From NCBI RefSeq assembly GCF_002752675.1, contig NZ_CP024608.1:5518001-5582000 (forward strand): a stretch of DNA of 64,000 bases, read 5' to 3'. A program made the translations under genes and the position numbers. The notes under the pieces were generated by a model. That model ran no database searches and had not been told where the DNA came from. It saw only the letters and a list, made by a program, of their open reading frames with translations. The stretch is from Massilia violaceinigra (GTDB lineage: Bacteria > Pseudomonadota > Gammaproteobacteria > Burkholderiales > Burkholderiaceae_D). Positions 18,738-27,464 of this stretch are shown here, piece after piece; within the stretch, counting starts at the first letter, position 1, and each line of letters begins with the position of its first letter.

Positions 18738-19115
18738 CTACAGCGTGTGCGTGGCGCGCGAGGACCGCAGGGCGGCGCCCAGGATCTCTTCGATGCGCAA
18801 CTTGGCGCGCTGGCCGGTCTCGTCGTCGGGGAAATGCACGCCGATGCCTTGTGCCTTGTTATTGTTGGCGCCCGCAGGCGTGATCCAGGCGACCTTGCCT
18901 GCGATCGGGTATTTGTTGGTATCGTCCATCAACGCCAGAATCAGGTAAATCTCATCGCCGATCTTGTACGGCTTCACGGTAGGCACGAACATGCCGCCGT
19001 TGCGCAGGAAAGGCATGTACGCGGCATACAGCGCCGCCTTTTCCTTGATGGCAAGCGACAGGACCGAAGGACGCGTGATTTGCGGAGCGCTCGGGTCAGT
19101 AGGGTTGCCAGACAT
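18738..19115 (-). CDS. pilZ: PilZ domain protein, type IV pilus biogenesis type
   Basis: A 125-residue protein. The start at 19115 follows GAAAGGATTTTA and gives MSGNPTDPSAP; an upstream extension has no protein-like sequence. It is the PilZ prototype found downstream of holB. The arginine-rich RxxxR c-di-GMP motif is absent, as usual for true PilZ, which binds PilF/PilB rather than c-di-GMP. Conserved parts are FVPTVKPYKIGDEIYLILAL and GKVAWITPAG. It acts in type IV pilus assembly at the inner membrane. Confidence 0.88.
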   Translation of the reverse strand: MSGNPTDPSAPQITRPSVLSLAIKEKAALYAAYMPFLRNGGMFVPTVKPYKIGDEIYLILALMDDTNKYPIAGKVAWITPAGANNNKAQGIGVHFPDDETGQRAKLRIEEILGAALRSSRATHTL

Positions 19116-19125
19116 TAAAATCCTT

Positions 19126-20163
19126 TCAGGTACAGCATGAAGTGTAATCAAGCAACAGGTCTTCGACAAACAATTTCGGCGACAGCGGATGGTCCGCGAT
19201 CGCACGCCGGTCGTTTGCATTTTTTATCGCACGCAGCAGGTTCGCGGTGTGCACTTTGCCAGCAAGCACGGCGATTTCCTTCTGGTAACGTGGATAATAC
19301 CGGATACTGTTCGATAGTTTGTAGGAAAACAGATCGTAAAGCCAGCGCTGCGTCCAAGAAACCAACGTCGCCAGGGGCGCTTTGCTCAATTTCTCAGCAG
19401 TACGCAGCGCGCCATCGACACTCGGATGCGCCAGGCATTGCAATAATGCTTCCAGATCGTCACGGTTTCCCGTCTCCGATTGCGCCAGGGCGGCCAGCGG
19501 CGCACCGCCCTGCTCGCGCAGCCAGCTGTCGGCATCGGCCAGTCCCTGCTCCTTGAGCCAGGCCAGCGCCGCCGTCTCGTCGGGCATCGGCAGGGCAAAC
19601 TTGCGGCAGCGCGACAAGATCGTCGGCAGCAGCCGGTCCAGGCTGTTCGACGAGAGCAGGAATACGGTGCCCGGCGGCGGCTCTTCCAAGGTCTTGAGCA
19701 AGGCGTTCGAGGCCGGCATGTTCAGCGCTTCGGCCGGATACAGCACCACCACCCGCAGCCCCTGGCGGTGGGTCGAGATATTCATGAAGTCGGCCAGCGC
19801 GCGGATCTGCTCGATCTTGATCTCTTTCGACGGCGCCTTGGTCGACTTCCCTTTCTTGCCGCCATCGGACTCGGCACCCTCCTCGCCCTCGGCCGGCGGC
19901 TCGTCTTCCAGCGCTTCAGGACGCACGCGGCGGTAGTCGGGGTGGTTCTGTTGAGAAAACCAGCCGCAGGAACCGCACGCGCCGCAGGCGTGGCCGTCGG
20001 GACGCACGTCTTCGCAGAGCAGGGATTGGGCAAAGGCTTCCAGAAAATCGGCCTTGCCGGTGCCTGCGGCGCCATGGAACAGGATCGCGTGCGGCAAGCG
20101 CTCGCGCATCAGCTGCAACTGCTGCCACGCACTCGCCTGCCAAGGATAAATTGTATTACTCAT
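19126..20163 (-). CDS. holB: DNA polymerase III subunit delta prime
   Basis: A 345-residue clamp-loader subunit. The degenerate P-loop is ILFHGAAGTGKADFLEAFAQ near residue 30, followed by the structural zinc site (CEDVRP, ACGACGSC). ALLKTLEEPPPGTVFLLSS and the SRC motif (ILSRCRKFALP) are hallmarks of delta prime and gamma. An insertion rich in Glu, Gly and Lys (EDEPPAEGEEGAESDGGKKG) lies after the zinc site. It works with HolA and DnaX to load the sliding clamp. Its position between tmk and pilZ is the standard one in betaproteobacteria. Confidence 0.95.
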   Translation of the reverse strand: MSNTIYPWQASAWQQLQLMRERLPHAILFHGAAGTGKADFLEAFAQSLLCEDVRPDGHACGACGSCGWFSQQNHPDYRRVRPEALEDEPPAEGEEGAESDGGKKGKSTKAPSKEIKIEQIRALADFMNISTHRQGLRVVVLYPAEALNMPASNALLKTLEEPPPGTVFLLSSNSLDRLLPTILSRCRKFALPMPDETAALAWLKEQGLADADSWLREQGGAPLAALAQSETGNRDDLEALLQCLAHPSVDGALRTAEKLSKAPLATLVSWTQRWLYDLFSYKLSNSIRYYPRYQKEIAVLAGKVHTANLLRAIKNANDRRAIADHPLSPKLFVEDLLLDYTSCCT

Positions 20164-20225
20164 CGCGACATTCTTATTTTAATCAATCACTTGCATGAGA
20201 AACCTCATGTGGTTTCACGTTACAC

Positions 20226-20852
20226 TTAACCTAGTTTCTCAAGTATTCCGACCAGGGTTGCCTGGGTTTCCGCGATGCTTTTCGTGGAATCAATCACAAC
20301 AATTCGCTCGGGAAACTGGGCAGCGCGGCGCAGGTATTCATTCCGGCATGCGGCAAAAAAATCGGCCTTTTCCTGCTCGAACTTGTCCAAGGTACGGGTG
20401 GCGTCGAGGCGCGCCCGCGCGACGTCGAGCGGAACGTCGAACAGCAAGGTCAGGTCCGGCTGCAGATGCGGATGCACCCATTGCTCCAGCGCCTCCATCT
20501 TGGCGCGGTCCAGGCCGCGCCCGCCGCCCTGGTAGGCGAAACTGGCGTCGGTGAAGCGGTCGGAGATGACCCAGTCGCCGCGTTCGAGCGCCGGCTCGAT
20601 GACCTGGGCGATGTGCTCGCGGCGGCTGGCGAACATCAGCAACGCCTCGGTTTCCAGGTGCATCTTCTCGTGCAGGAGCATGTCGCGCAGCTTTTCGCCG
20701 AGCGCGGTGCCGCCCGGCTCGCGCGACGACACGACCCGCTTGCCCTTCGCTTCCAGGGTCGCGGCCACGAAGGCGATGTGGGTGGACTTGCCGGCGCCGT
20801 CGATGCCTTCAAAGCTGATGAACTTGCCTCTTGAGGCGGTACTGTCGGTCAT
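20226..20852 (-). CDS. tmk: dTMP kinase
   Basis: A 208-residue kinase that phosphorylates dTMP to dTDP for DNA synthesis. The P-loop is [20 protein letters not shown], the DR(Y/F) motif is [19 protein letters not shown], and [15 protein letters not shown] is the family pattern. [22 protein letters not shown] contains the LID region. Length is usual for the family. It lies 14 bases downstream of mltG and upstream of holB, the normal order. Confidence 0.97.
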   Translation of the reverse strand: MTDSTASRGKFISFEGIDGAGKSTHIAFVAATLEAKGKRVVSSREPGGTALGEKLRDMLLHEKMHLETEALLMFASRREHIAQVIEPALERGDWVISDRFTDASFAYQGGGRGLDRAKMEALEQWVHPHLQPDLTLLFDVPLDVARARLDATRTLDKFEQEKADFFAACRNEYLRRAAQFPERIVVIDSTKSIAETQATLVGILEKLG

Positions 20853-20866
20853 GGAACGGAAAACGC

Positions 20867-21847
20867 CTATCGTTGGTATTGATTCACTGCCCGGTTATGG
20901 TCGGACAAATTGCTGGAAAACTGGCTGGTGCCATCCTTGCGCGCCACGAAATACAGGGCGTCGGTCTTGGCCGGGCCCAGCGCGGCGGCCAGCGATTGCA
21001 CGCCCGGCAAGGCGATCGGGGTCGGCGGCAGGCCGGTGCGCGTGTAGGTATTGTAAGGCGTGTCGGTTTCGAGGTCGCGTTTGCGGATATTGCCGGCATA
21101 TTTGTCGCCCATGCCGTAAATCACGGTCGGATCGGTCTGCAGCATCATGCCCAGGCGCAAGCGGTTCACGAACACGCCGGCGATCATGGCGCGCTCGGAC
21201 TTCTGGCCGGTTTCCTTTTCGATGATCGATGCCATCACCAGCGCCTGGTACGGATTTTCGTACGGCAAGCTCGGGTCGCGCTTTTCCCAGGCGGCGCCCA
21301 GGCGGCTGAGCAGCAAGGCGTGCGCCTGCTTGTAGATATGCAAGTCGCTCGATCCCTTGGCGAACAGATAGGTATCCGGGAAGAACAAGCCTTCCGCCGC
21401 CTTGTAGTCGGTGGTGATCTTCGCCAGCAGTTCGGTATCGGACAGCTCCACCGTATCGTGCTTGAGGCCCTTGTTGGCGGCCACCGCCTGGCGCATCTGC
21501 TTGAAGGTCCAGCCTTCGATGATGGTCAGCGATTCCTGGGCGAACTCGCCGCGCACCAGCTGGTCGAGCAGCTTGCGCGGCGAGGTGCCGGGTTTGAGCT
21601 CGTAGGTGCCGGCCTTGATCTTCGAGGCGGTCTGGGTCGCGCGCGCCAGCATCGACAGCATGTACGGGTTGACCGGTGCGCCGGCCTCGGCGATCTGCTG
21701 GGCTGCGGCGCCCACGCCGCTACCGGCCTCTACCGTAAACGGGATCGGATCGCCGTCCGTGATGATCGGCTCCTTGGCCCAGTGGAAGAAGTACGTCATC
21801 GCTGCGGTGCACAGCAGGAGCGCCAATATGAGTAATTTTTTGAACAA
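20867..21847 (-). CDS. mltG: Endolytic murein transglycosylase MltG
   Basis: A 326-residue YceG-family protein with one N-terminal membrane anchor ([19 protein letters not shown]) and a periplasmic LysM-like then catalytic domain. The catalytic Glu lies in [18 protein letters not shown], with [18 protein letters not shown] after it. It cuts nascent glycan strands and sets their length. The likely start is TTG at 21847, giving MFKKLLILA; no ATG fits better. It begins the mltG-tmk-holB operon and is divergent from ygfZ, the usual arrangement. Confidence 0.95.
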   Translation of the reverse strand: MFKKLLILALLLCTAAMTYFFHWAKEPIITDGDPIPFTVEAGSGVGAAAQQIAEAGAPVNPYMLSMLARATQTASKIKAGTYELKPGTSPRKLLDQLVRGEFAQESLTIIEGWTFKQMRQAVAANKGLKHDTVELSDTELLAKITTDYKAAEGLFFPDTYLFAKGSSDLHIYKQAHALLLSRLGAAWEKRDPSLPYENPYQALVMASIIEKETGQKSERAMIAGVFVNRLRLGMMLQTDPTVIYGMGDKYAGNIRKRDLETDTPYNTYTRTGLPPTPIALPGVQSLAAALGPAKTDALYFVARKDGTSQFSSNLSDHNRAVNQYQR

Positions 21848-21903
21848 GTGCGTACTCGATTCTGTGGTTTTCGCCGTTGCCGGCGCGATTTTCGCGACAT
21901 CTC

Positions 21904-21909
21904 TATAAT
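21904..21909 (+). promoter_or_regulatory. -10 box of the ygfZ promoter
   Basis: A perfect TATAAT lies 45 bases before the ygfZ start, in the 106-base gap divergent with mltG. The -35 region at 17-18 base spacing is GC-rich and poor, so the promoter may be weak or activator-dependent. Confidence 0.4.
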
Positions 21910-21953
21910 GAGGCCGTAATGATAAAGCTTAAATCGGGAAATATTTGGAATTT

Positions 21954-23003
21954 ATGAACAACTGGAATGAATATCTCTCGTCGCGGGGCGCCCGCCTCGC
22001 GCAAGATGGCAGCGGCCATGTGCCTGATTTCGGCCAATCGCTGGGCGTGGCCGACCTCGCGCCGGGCTTTGTCGCGCCCGTTACCGACCAGGGCCTGATC
22101 GCCGTCACCGGCGACGATGCCGCCGGCTTCCTGCATAACCAGCTGACCAACGATGTCGAGCACCTCGGCCCGGCCGAAGCGCGCCTGGCGGGCTACTGCA
22201 CGCCCAAAGGCCGCTTGCAGGCGACGTTCCTGATGTGGCGCAGCAGCGAGTCCGTCTTCCTGCAGCTGGCGCGCGAACTCCAGCCGGCGCTGCAAAAGCG
22301 CCTGTCCATGTTCGTGCTGCGCGCCAAGGCCAAGCTGGCCGATGTCGGCACCGGCCAGGTGCTGCTCGGCATCGGCGGCGCCGCGGCCGAGGGCACGCTG
22401 ACACCCTTGTTCGGCGCGCTGCCGCCAACGCCCTATTCCCGCATCGATCACCCGCTCGGCACCTTGATCCGCGTGGCCGATGCTTTCGGCAGTGCCCGCT
22501 ACCAGTGGCTGACAACGCCCGCGGCGGCCCAAATGGCCTGGCCGGCGCTGGCCGCTGCCTTGCGCCCCGCCGGCACCGATGCCTGGCGCCTGGCCGAGAT
22601 CCACGCCGGCGTGCCGCAAATCACGCTCAGGACACAGGAACAATTCGTTCCCCAGATGGTCAATCTTGAACTGCTCGGCGGCGTCAATTTCAAGAAAGGC
22701 TGCTACCCGGGCCAGGAAATCGTTGCCCGCAGCCAGTATCTGGGCAAGCTCAAGCGCCGTACGGCCTTGGCTGCCATCGATGCGCCAGCTCAGGCCGGCG
22801 ACGAAGTGTTCGCCGTGGACGACCCCGACCAGCCGTGCGGCATGATCGTCAACAGCGCGCCCAACGGCAGCGGCGGTGTCGACGCACTGGTGGAAATGAA
22901 ACTCGCAGCGCTTGAGCAAGGTGACATGCGCCTCGGCTCGGCCAGCGGCGTGCCCCTGCGCTTGTTGCCCATGCCCTACGCGCTCGACGCCCTCGACCTG
23001 TAG
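21954..23003 (+). CDS. ygfZ: YgfZ/GcvT domain folate-binding protein
   Basis: A 349-residue tetrahydrofolate-binding protein that helps maturation or repair of iron-sulfur enzymes. The signature KKGCYPGQEIVARSQY with its conserved Cys is at about residue 245. The N-terminal half carries the usual DAAGFLHNQLTNDVE. ATG 21954 is preferred over a TTG 9 bases earlier because GGA is well spaced before it. It heads the short operon ygfZ-DUF4936-NRDE, with 6 bases before the next gene. Confidence 0.93.
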   Translation: MNNWNEYLSSRGARLAQDGSGHVPDFGQSLGVADLAPGFVAPVTDQGLIAVTGDDAAGFLHNQLTNDVEHLGPAEARLAGYCTPKGRLQATFLMWRSSESVFLQLARELQPALQKRLSMFVLRAKAKLADVGTGQVLLGIGGAAAEGTLTPLFGALPPTPYSRIDHPLGTLIRVADAFGSARYQWLTTPAAAQMAWPALAAALRPAGTDAWRLAEIHAGVPQITLRTQEQFVPQMVNLELLGGVNFKKGCYPGQEIVARSQYLGKLKRRTALAAIDAPAQAGDEVFAVDDPDQPCGMIVNSAPNGSGGVDALVEMKLAALEQGDMRLGSASGVPLRLLPMPYALDALDL

Positions 23004-23009
23004 CCTGCC

Positions 23010-23300
23010 ATGGTTGACCTCTATATTTACTACAAGGTGCGCGACGAGCACGCGCAGCAGCTTGGCCCGCGCGTGCGCGCCATGCAGGCCGCGCTGGCCG
23101 CGCAAGCCGGGGTGTCGGGCACGGTCAAGCGCCGTCCCGGCGCGCTCGATGGACGCCAGACCTGGATGGAAATCTACCTTGCCACTCCGGACGGGTTCGG
23201 CAACGCACTGGCGGCGGCGCTTGAGCATGCCGGGCTGGACCAGTTCACCGATGGCCCGCGCCACACGGAAGTTTTTACGGATATAAGCACATGTGCCTGA
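23010..23300 (+). CDS. DUF4936 family protein
   Basis: A 96-residue protein opening MVDLYIYYKVRDEHAQQL, with RRPGALDGRQTWMEIYLA in the middle. This pattern is the DUF4936 family, small ferredoxin-fold-like proteins found next to ygfZ in Burkholderiales. Function is unknown. It is tightly linked to both neighbours: 6 bases after ygfZ and overlapping the next gene by 10 bases, so translation is probably coupled. Confidence 0.88.
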   Translation: MVDLYIYYKVRDEHAQQLGPRVRAMQAALAAQAGVSGTVKRRPGALDGRQTWMEIYLATPDGFGNALAAALEHAGLDQFTDGPRHTEVFTDISTCA

Positions 23301-24028
23301 TCGTTTTTGCATGGCAGGTCGTTCCCGGCGTGCCCCTCATCGCCGCCGCCAACCGCGACGAATTCTATGACCGCCCGACCGCCCCGGCCGGCGTGTGGCC
23401 CGAGCATCCGAACATCTATGCCGGGCGCGACCTGAAATTCGGCGGCAGCTGGATGGGCATCACCCAGGACGGCGCCAACGGCCCGCGCTTCGCGGCCTTG
23501 ACCAATATCCGCGCGCCGGAAGAACGCCGCACCGATGCGCCATCGCGCGGGGCGCTGGTGGTCGACTATCTGGCGGGCACGATGAGCGCGGCTGACTACA
23601 TCGCGCGGATTGCCGACGGCAGCGAGGCGTACAACGGCTTTAACCTGGTGCTGGGGGACCGGAGCGGCATGTACTGGTTCTCGAACCGCGGCGGGAGCGA
23701 TGCGCGCAACGGGCAGGCTCTGGAACCGGGGATTTACGGCATTTCCAACAGCTTGCTCGACGCCCCATGGCCGAAAGTGGTGCGCACCAAGGCGCAGTTC
23801 GCCAGCCTGCTGTGCCAGGGTGCGCCGGAAGACGCGTATTTCGAAATGCTGGCCGATACCACGCGGGCGGCCGACATGCGCTTGCCCGATACAGGCATCG
23901 CGCTCGATCTGGAGCGTGGCCTGTCGGCGGTGTGCATCGAGATTCCGGGCTACGGCACGCGCACGTCGACCGTGGTCAAGCTGTATGACGATGCGCCTGC
24001 GGAACTGCACGAGCGCATGCTGGCGTAG
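23291..24028 (+). CDS. NRDE family protein (TANGO2-like)
   Basis: A 245-residue protein with the defining motif IAAANRDEFYDRPTAP at residues 15-30 and the N-terminal Cys-2 (MCLIVFAW) that can become an Ntn-type nucleophile. LALTNIRAPEE-like and YGISNSLLDAPWPKV patterns are present. Eukaryotic TANGO2 homologues are linked to haem and lipid handling; the bacterial role is unclear. It is the last gene of the ygfZ operon. The C-terminus (PAELHERMLA) is repeated in diverged form 1.17 kb downstream, beyond the toxin-antitoxin pair. Confidence 0.9.
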   Translation: MCLIVFAWQVVPGVPLIAAANRDEFYDRPTAPAGVWPEHPNIYAGRDLKFGGSWMGITQDGANGPRFAALTNIRAPEERRTDAPSRGALVVDYLAGTMSAADYIARIADGSEAYNGFNLVLGDRSGMYWFSNRGGSDARNGQALEPGIYGISNSLLDAPWPKVVRTKAQFASLLCQGAPEDAYFEMLADTTRAADMRLPDTGIALDLERGLSAVCIEIPGYGTRTSTVVKLYDDAPAELHERMLA

Positions 24029-24150
24029 GTGCCTTGCCTGTCTGCACGCACTAAAGCTGTCCTTCCGAGCTTCCCCCTGTCAATCAGAAGGCGCGTCCAT
24101 CGACGCCGCGCCATGCAATGCAGCGCTGGCGCAAACGTGTCAGCTTGCGC

Positions 24151-24178
24151 TTGACCGCCAATCGGTTTAAGCTAAACT
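24151..24178 (+). promoter_or_regulatory. Promoter and autoregulatory operator of the Xre/RES module
   Basis: TTGACC at 24151-24156 and TAAACT at 24173-24178 with 16-base spacing. The perfect inverted repeat GTTTA-agc-TAAAC (24165-24177) overlaps the -10 box, the expected place for repression by the antitoxin. GGAGG follows, 6 bases before the antitoxin ATG. Confidence 0.6.
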
Positions 24179-24196
24179 TCCGAACGGAGGCGTACC

Positions 24197-24709
24197 ATGA
24201 GCATCAAGGAAACGGGCAAGCGTCCGGCTGCCCCCCAGACCGCGCATCAGCCTTCCAACGCTATAGCACTCGATAGCGGCGCGGCAGTTCGGGACGATCA
24301 AAACGGTTTCGCCAGCCTCCTTCGCGATCTGGCATCGAACCAGCGGCGCGCCATCGACGCAATCCGGCTAGGCTTCCCGGCAACGCTGTTGAAAGACGCC
24401 GCCTGGTATTTTGACGTCTCCGCCGGCCGCATTCGATCGATTGTCCGCCTTCCCGAGACAACGGCACACGCTTTGGTAAAACGTGGCGCCAACATGGATG
24501 CGGCGGCCTCGGAGCGGCTCTGGCGCCTGGCGCACCTGGTCGCGATGGCACAGGATGTGTTCGAGGACGATGAAGCGGCCAAGACGTGGCTGCGCAGTCC
24601 CAACCGCGTGTTCGGTGATGCGGCCCCGATGGATTATCTCGATACGGAGCCCGGCGCCATGTCGGTGCGTCAGGTGTTAAATGCGATCGCCACGGGCGGC
24701 GCAGCGTGA
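24197..24709 (+). CDS. Xre/ParS-type antitoxin of a RES-Xre toxin-antitoxin system
   Basis: A 170-residue protein. The middle part (IRLGFPATLLKDAAWYFDVS then IRSIVRLPETTAHALVKRGA) is the helix-turn-helix-like Xre domain of this family. The C-terminal MbcA/ParS/Xre antitoxin domain contains LRSPNRVFGDAAPMDYLDTE and ends GAMSVRQVLNAIATGGAA. It neutralises the RES toxin encoded next and should repress the shared promoter. The gene overlaps the toxin by 4 bases (GTGA). Strong GGAGG upstream. Length and order match the known RES-Xre modules. Confidence 0.9.
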   Translation: MSIKETGKRPAAPQTAHQPSNAIALDSGAAVRDDQNGFASLLRDLASNQRRAIDAIRLGFPATLLKDAAWYFDVSAGRIRSIVRLPETTAHALVKRGANMDAAASERLWRLAHLVAMAQDVFEDDEAAKTWLRSPNRVFGDAAPMDYLDTEPGAMSVRQVLNAIATGGAA

Positions 24710-25161
24710 GATTGTGGCGCATTGCTCAGCGAAAATACGCCTTGGACAAGTTTTGTGCCGGGGCAGCGCAATACGGCGGCCGCTGGAATCCGATTGGCAT
24801 GCCAGCGCTGTACTGCGGTACGTCGATCGCCATCTGCGCCCTGGAGAAATTCGTACACCTTGGCCCGGCTCCTCTGCCGCCGCTGGTTTTGGTTGCTGTG
24901 GACATTCCAGACCATTGCTCGCTGTACGATCCCGGCATGGCAGGGCTGCCGGCCGGGTGGGATGCCATGCCAACATCGGATACGGCGCAGGCTTTCGGAG
25001 GCGCCTGGTTGTCGCGCCGCACGGAGCTGGCAATGAAAGTGCCCTCCGCTATTGTTAACGAAGAGGCCAGCGTCATCCTCAATCCCCACCATTCGCACTA
25101 CCCGGACGTCGAACTGAACGTCATCCGGCCATTCACGTTCGATGATCGCATGTTCAAATAA
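24706..25161 (+). CDS. RES domain toxin, NAD+ phosphorylase type
   Basis: A 151-residue RES toxin, named for conserved Arg, Glu and Ser. It starts at GTG, overlapping the antitoxin stop. The conserved N-terminal pattern is seen: LWRIAQRKYA, GAAQYGGRWNPIGMPALYC and CALEKFVHL. The ending IVNEEASVILNPHHSHYPDV is typical. Characterised members (MbcT, Xre-RES of Photorhabdus and Pseudomonas) destroy NAD+ and stop growth. Length is usual and no key residue looks lost, so it is probably active. Confidence 0.9.
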   Translation: MRLWRIAQRKYALDKFCAGAAQYGGRWNPIGMPALYCGTSIAICALEKFVHLGPAPLPPLVLVAVDIPDHCSLYDPGMAGLPAGWDAMPTSDTAQAFGGAWLSRRTELAMKVPSAIVNEEASVILNPHHSHYPDVELNVIRPFTFDDRMFK

Positions 25162-25170
25162 AGCCCGCCG

Positions 25171-25196
25171 GCGGAGCTGCGCGAGCGGATGCTGGC
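25171..25196 (+). repeat. Diverged second copy of the NRDE gene 3' end
   Basis: These 26 bases match 23999-24024, the last codons of the NRDE gene, at 23 of 26 positions, and would encode PAELRERMLA where the gene has PAELHERMLA. The toxin-antitoxin pair lies exactly between the two copies, so they flank it as imperfect direct repeats. Confidence 0.6.
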
Positions 25197-25370
25197 CCGA
25201 CGTTTGCCGGTACCAGGGAATTGCCCCGCCACACCTGATCGGTTGCGCAAGAAAAGACACCAAGAGTATTGCCATATGCCAAACCGGCAATGCTAAGATA
25301 GGTAATCGTCAAGATTGCTTGGCACATCTGCGATGGCTTTCTCGAAGCAGTATTGAGGCGTGAGGCTCGT

Positions 25371-26504
25371 ATGATGCATGATTTTTTGGAGAACAACCGC
25401 GACGAACTGGCGCGCAGGTGCCGCGTCAAGGTCGGCGAACGCGCCGGCCGCTCCGCTACGGAACGACAGCTCCAGGATGGCATTCCCCTGTTCCTGAACC
25501 AATTGATCAGCACCTTGCGCATCGAGCAGACGCAGACGCCGCTCGACAGCCGGCGCGTGTCCGGCCCCGCCGGAGGTGGCGCGGTGTTATCGGAAGTGAG
25601 CGTGTCGGCCGCACAGCACGGCAAGGACTTGCTGGACCTGGGTTTGACGGTCGATCAGGTAGTTCACGATTACGGCGACCTGTGCCAGGCGATCACGGAC
25701 CTTGCGGTGGAACGCGACGCGCCTTTCCACGTCGACGAATTTCGCACCCTGAACCGTTGCCTCGATAACGCCATTGCCGAAGCGGTCCTGGAATTCGGCT
25801 TTCAAAAAGACGCCTTGACCGCCGACGCGCATGCGTACGACACCCGCGAAAAGATGGGCTACTTCGCGCACGAATTGCGCAACCTGCTGGGCACAGCTTC
25901 CCTGGCATTCTCGGCGGCCAAGCAAGGCAGCCTCGGGCTCGGCGGCGCTACCGGCACCATTCTGGAACGCAGCCTCGCCAGCCTGGAAAAGCTGATTACG
26001 GCCTCGCTCGAAGACGTCAGGACGCTCGGTTTGCGCGATGGGGTTCTCGACGCATTTTCGTTGGCCGAGCTGATCAGCGAGATCGACAGTGCCGCCACCT
26101 TGTCGGCGAAAATACACGGCTGTACACTGAGCGTGGCGCCGGTGGACCCCAAGCTGGCCCTGACCGGCACGCGCGACGTGCTCATCGCGGCGGTCGCCAA
26201 CCTGCTGCAGAACGCCTTCAAGTTCACCCAGCCCGGAACGCAGATCGTGCTGACGGCCTATGCATCGGGCAATCGCATCCATATCGACGTTCAAGACCAT
26301 TGCGGTGGTCTGGCGGCGGGCGTCGCGGACAATATGTTCATGCCGTTCAGCCAGAGCGGAAACGACAGGAGCGGCGTCGGTCTCGGGCTGACCATCGCAA
26401 AACAAAGTATTACCGCCAATGGCGGAGAACTGACCGTACGCAGTATCACCGGCAAGGGTTGCGTGTTCATGATCAGTCTCCCGCGCCGCCAAATGCCGAC
26501 ATAG
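25371..26504 (+). CDS. Sensor histidine kinase with RsbRD-like N-terminal domain
   Basis: A 377-residue soluble kinase. ATG 25371 is preferred over an upstream GTG because GAGG lies 5 nt before it. The helical N-terminus (MMHDFLENNRDELARRCRV to ITDLAVER) resembles the RsbRD/RsbT co-antagonist N-terminal fold. The HisKA-like region has His in GYFAHELRNLLGTASLAF near residue 170. HATPase_c follows with the N box NLLQNAFKFTQPG, the G1 box as DHCGGLAAG, and RSGVGLGLTIAKQSI. No membrane segment and no adjacent response regulator are present, so it is an orphan kinase, perhaps part of a stress pathway. Confidence 0.85.
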   Translation: MMHDFLENNRDELARRCRVKVGERAGRSATERQLQDGIPLFLNQLISTLRIEQTQTPLDSRRVSGPAGGGAVLSEVSVSAAQHGKDLLDLGLTVDQVVHDYGDLCQAITDLAVERDAPFHVDEFRTLNRCLDNAIAEAVLEFGFQKDALTADAHAYDTREKMGYFAHELRNLLGTASLAFSAAKQGSLGLGGATGTILERSLASLEKLITASLEDVRTLGLRDGVLDAFSLAELISEIDSAATLSAKIHGCTLSVAPVDPKLALTGTRDVLIAAVANLLQNAFKFTQPGTQIVLTAYASGNRIHIDVQDHCGGLAAGVADNMFMPFSQSGNDRSGVGLGLTIAKQSITANGGELTVRSITGKGCVFMISLPRRQMPT

Positions 26505-26560
26505 GGCAGCACTCCGGTACCTCTGACGTGCCCGCTTTTCAGGCGAGCGCAATGGCCGCC

Positions 26561-27463
26561 CTAGCCCTTCATCTTCGCGCGCAGCATGTCGCGGATATGC
26601 GGCGCCGCCTTGTACGGATCGCCGGGATTCACTCCCTTGACGATCTCTTCCATCCGCTCGCCCACATTGCCCAGCGCACCCGGATGCGAATAGATGTAGA
26701 ACTGCCCGTCGCGGATCGCATCGAACGTCGTCTGCGCGACGTCGCCCGCCGAAACCTTGCCCGACTCGACCGCCTTGACCGTCATCGCCTGCGCCGCCTT
26801 CTGGCTGGCGGTCGGCCCGCCCGTCATCTTCACGTCCTCGGGCCGGTTGCGGTGCGACTGGCTGATGCCGGTCGGAACAAAATACGGACACAGCACCGAC
26901 GCTCCGATCGGTGCCTCCACCAGCTGCAAGTCGTGATACAAGGTTTCCGACAAGGACACCACCGCATGCTTAGAGACGTTGTACACGCCCATGGTCGGCG
27001 CGTTCAGCAGCCCCGCCATCGAGGCCGTGTTGACGATATGCCCTTCATACGCCGGGTCGTCCTTCGCGCACTCCAGCATCAGCTTGGTGAAGATGCGCAC
27101 GCCATGAATCACGCCCCACAGGTTCACGCCGAGCACCCACTCCCAATCGGCCTCGGAATTCTCCCAGATCAAGCCGCCCGACCCCACGCCCGCATTGTTG
27201 AACACCAGGTGCACCGCGCCGAAACGCGCCATGGCGGCGTCCGCCAGCGCCTGGACTTGCTCGCCCTTGCGCACGTCGCAGATCATGGCCAGCACCTGGG
27301 CGCCCTCGCCTTCGAGCTCGGCCCGCGTCGCATCGAGCGCATCCTGCTGCACGTCGGCCAACACCAGTTTCATGCCGAGGCCGGCGGCACGTTTTGCGAA
27401 TTCGCGGCCGAGACCGCTCGCGCCGCCGGTGATCACGGCGACTTTATCTTGGAAGTTTTTCAT
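26561..27463 (-). CDS. SDR family NAD(P)-dependent oxidoreductase
   Basis: A 300-residue short-chain dehydrogenase, last gene of the six-gene acyl-CoA operon. The cofactor motif is VITGGASGLGREFAKR, followed by NNAGVG, the catalytic Ser in VNTASMAGL and the YNVSKHAVV Tyr-Lys pair. The Asp after strand beta2 (LVLADVQQDAL) points to NAD+ preference. It is longer at the C-terminus than classical 250-residue SDRs. The gene is 1 base from the upstream oxidoreductase. The substrate is unknown, presumably a hydroxyacyl or alcohol intermediate. Confidence 0.9.
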   Translation of the reverse strand: MKNFQDKVAVITGGASGLGREFAKRAAGLGMKLVLADVQQDALDATRAELEGEGAQVLAMICDVRKGEQVQALADAAMARFGAVHLVFNNAGVGSGGLIWENSEADWEWVLGVNLWGVIHGVRIFTKLMLECAKDDPAYEGHIVNTASMAGLLNAPTMGVYNVSKHAVVSLSETLYHDLQLVEAPIGASVLCPYFVPTGISQSHRNRPEDVKMTGGPTASQKAAQAMTVKAVESGKVSAGDVAQTTFDAIRDGQFYIYSHPGALGNVGERMEEIVKGVNPGDPYKAAPHIRDMLRAKMKG

Positions 27464-27464
27464 G

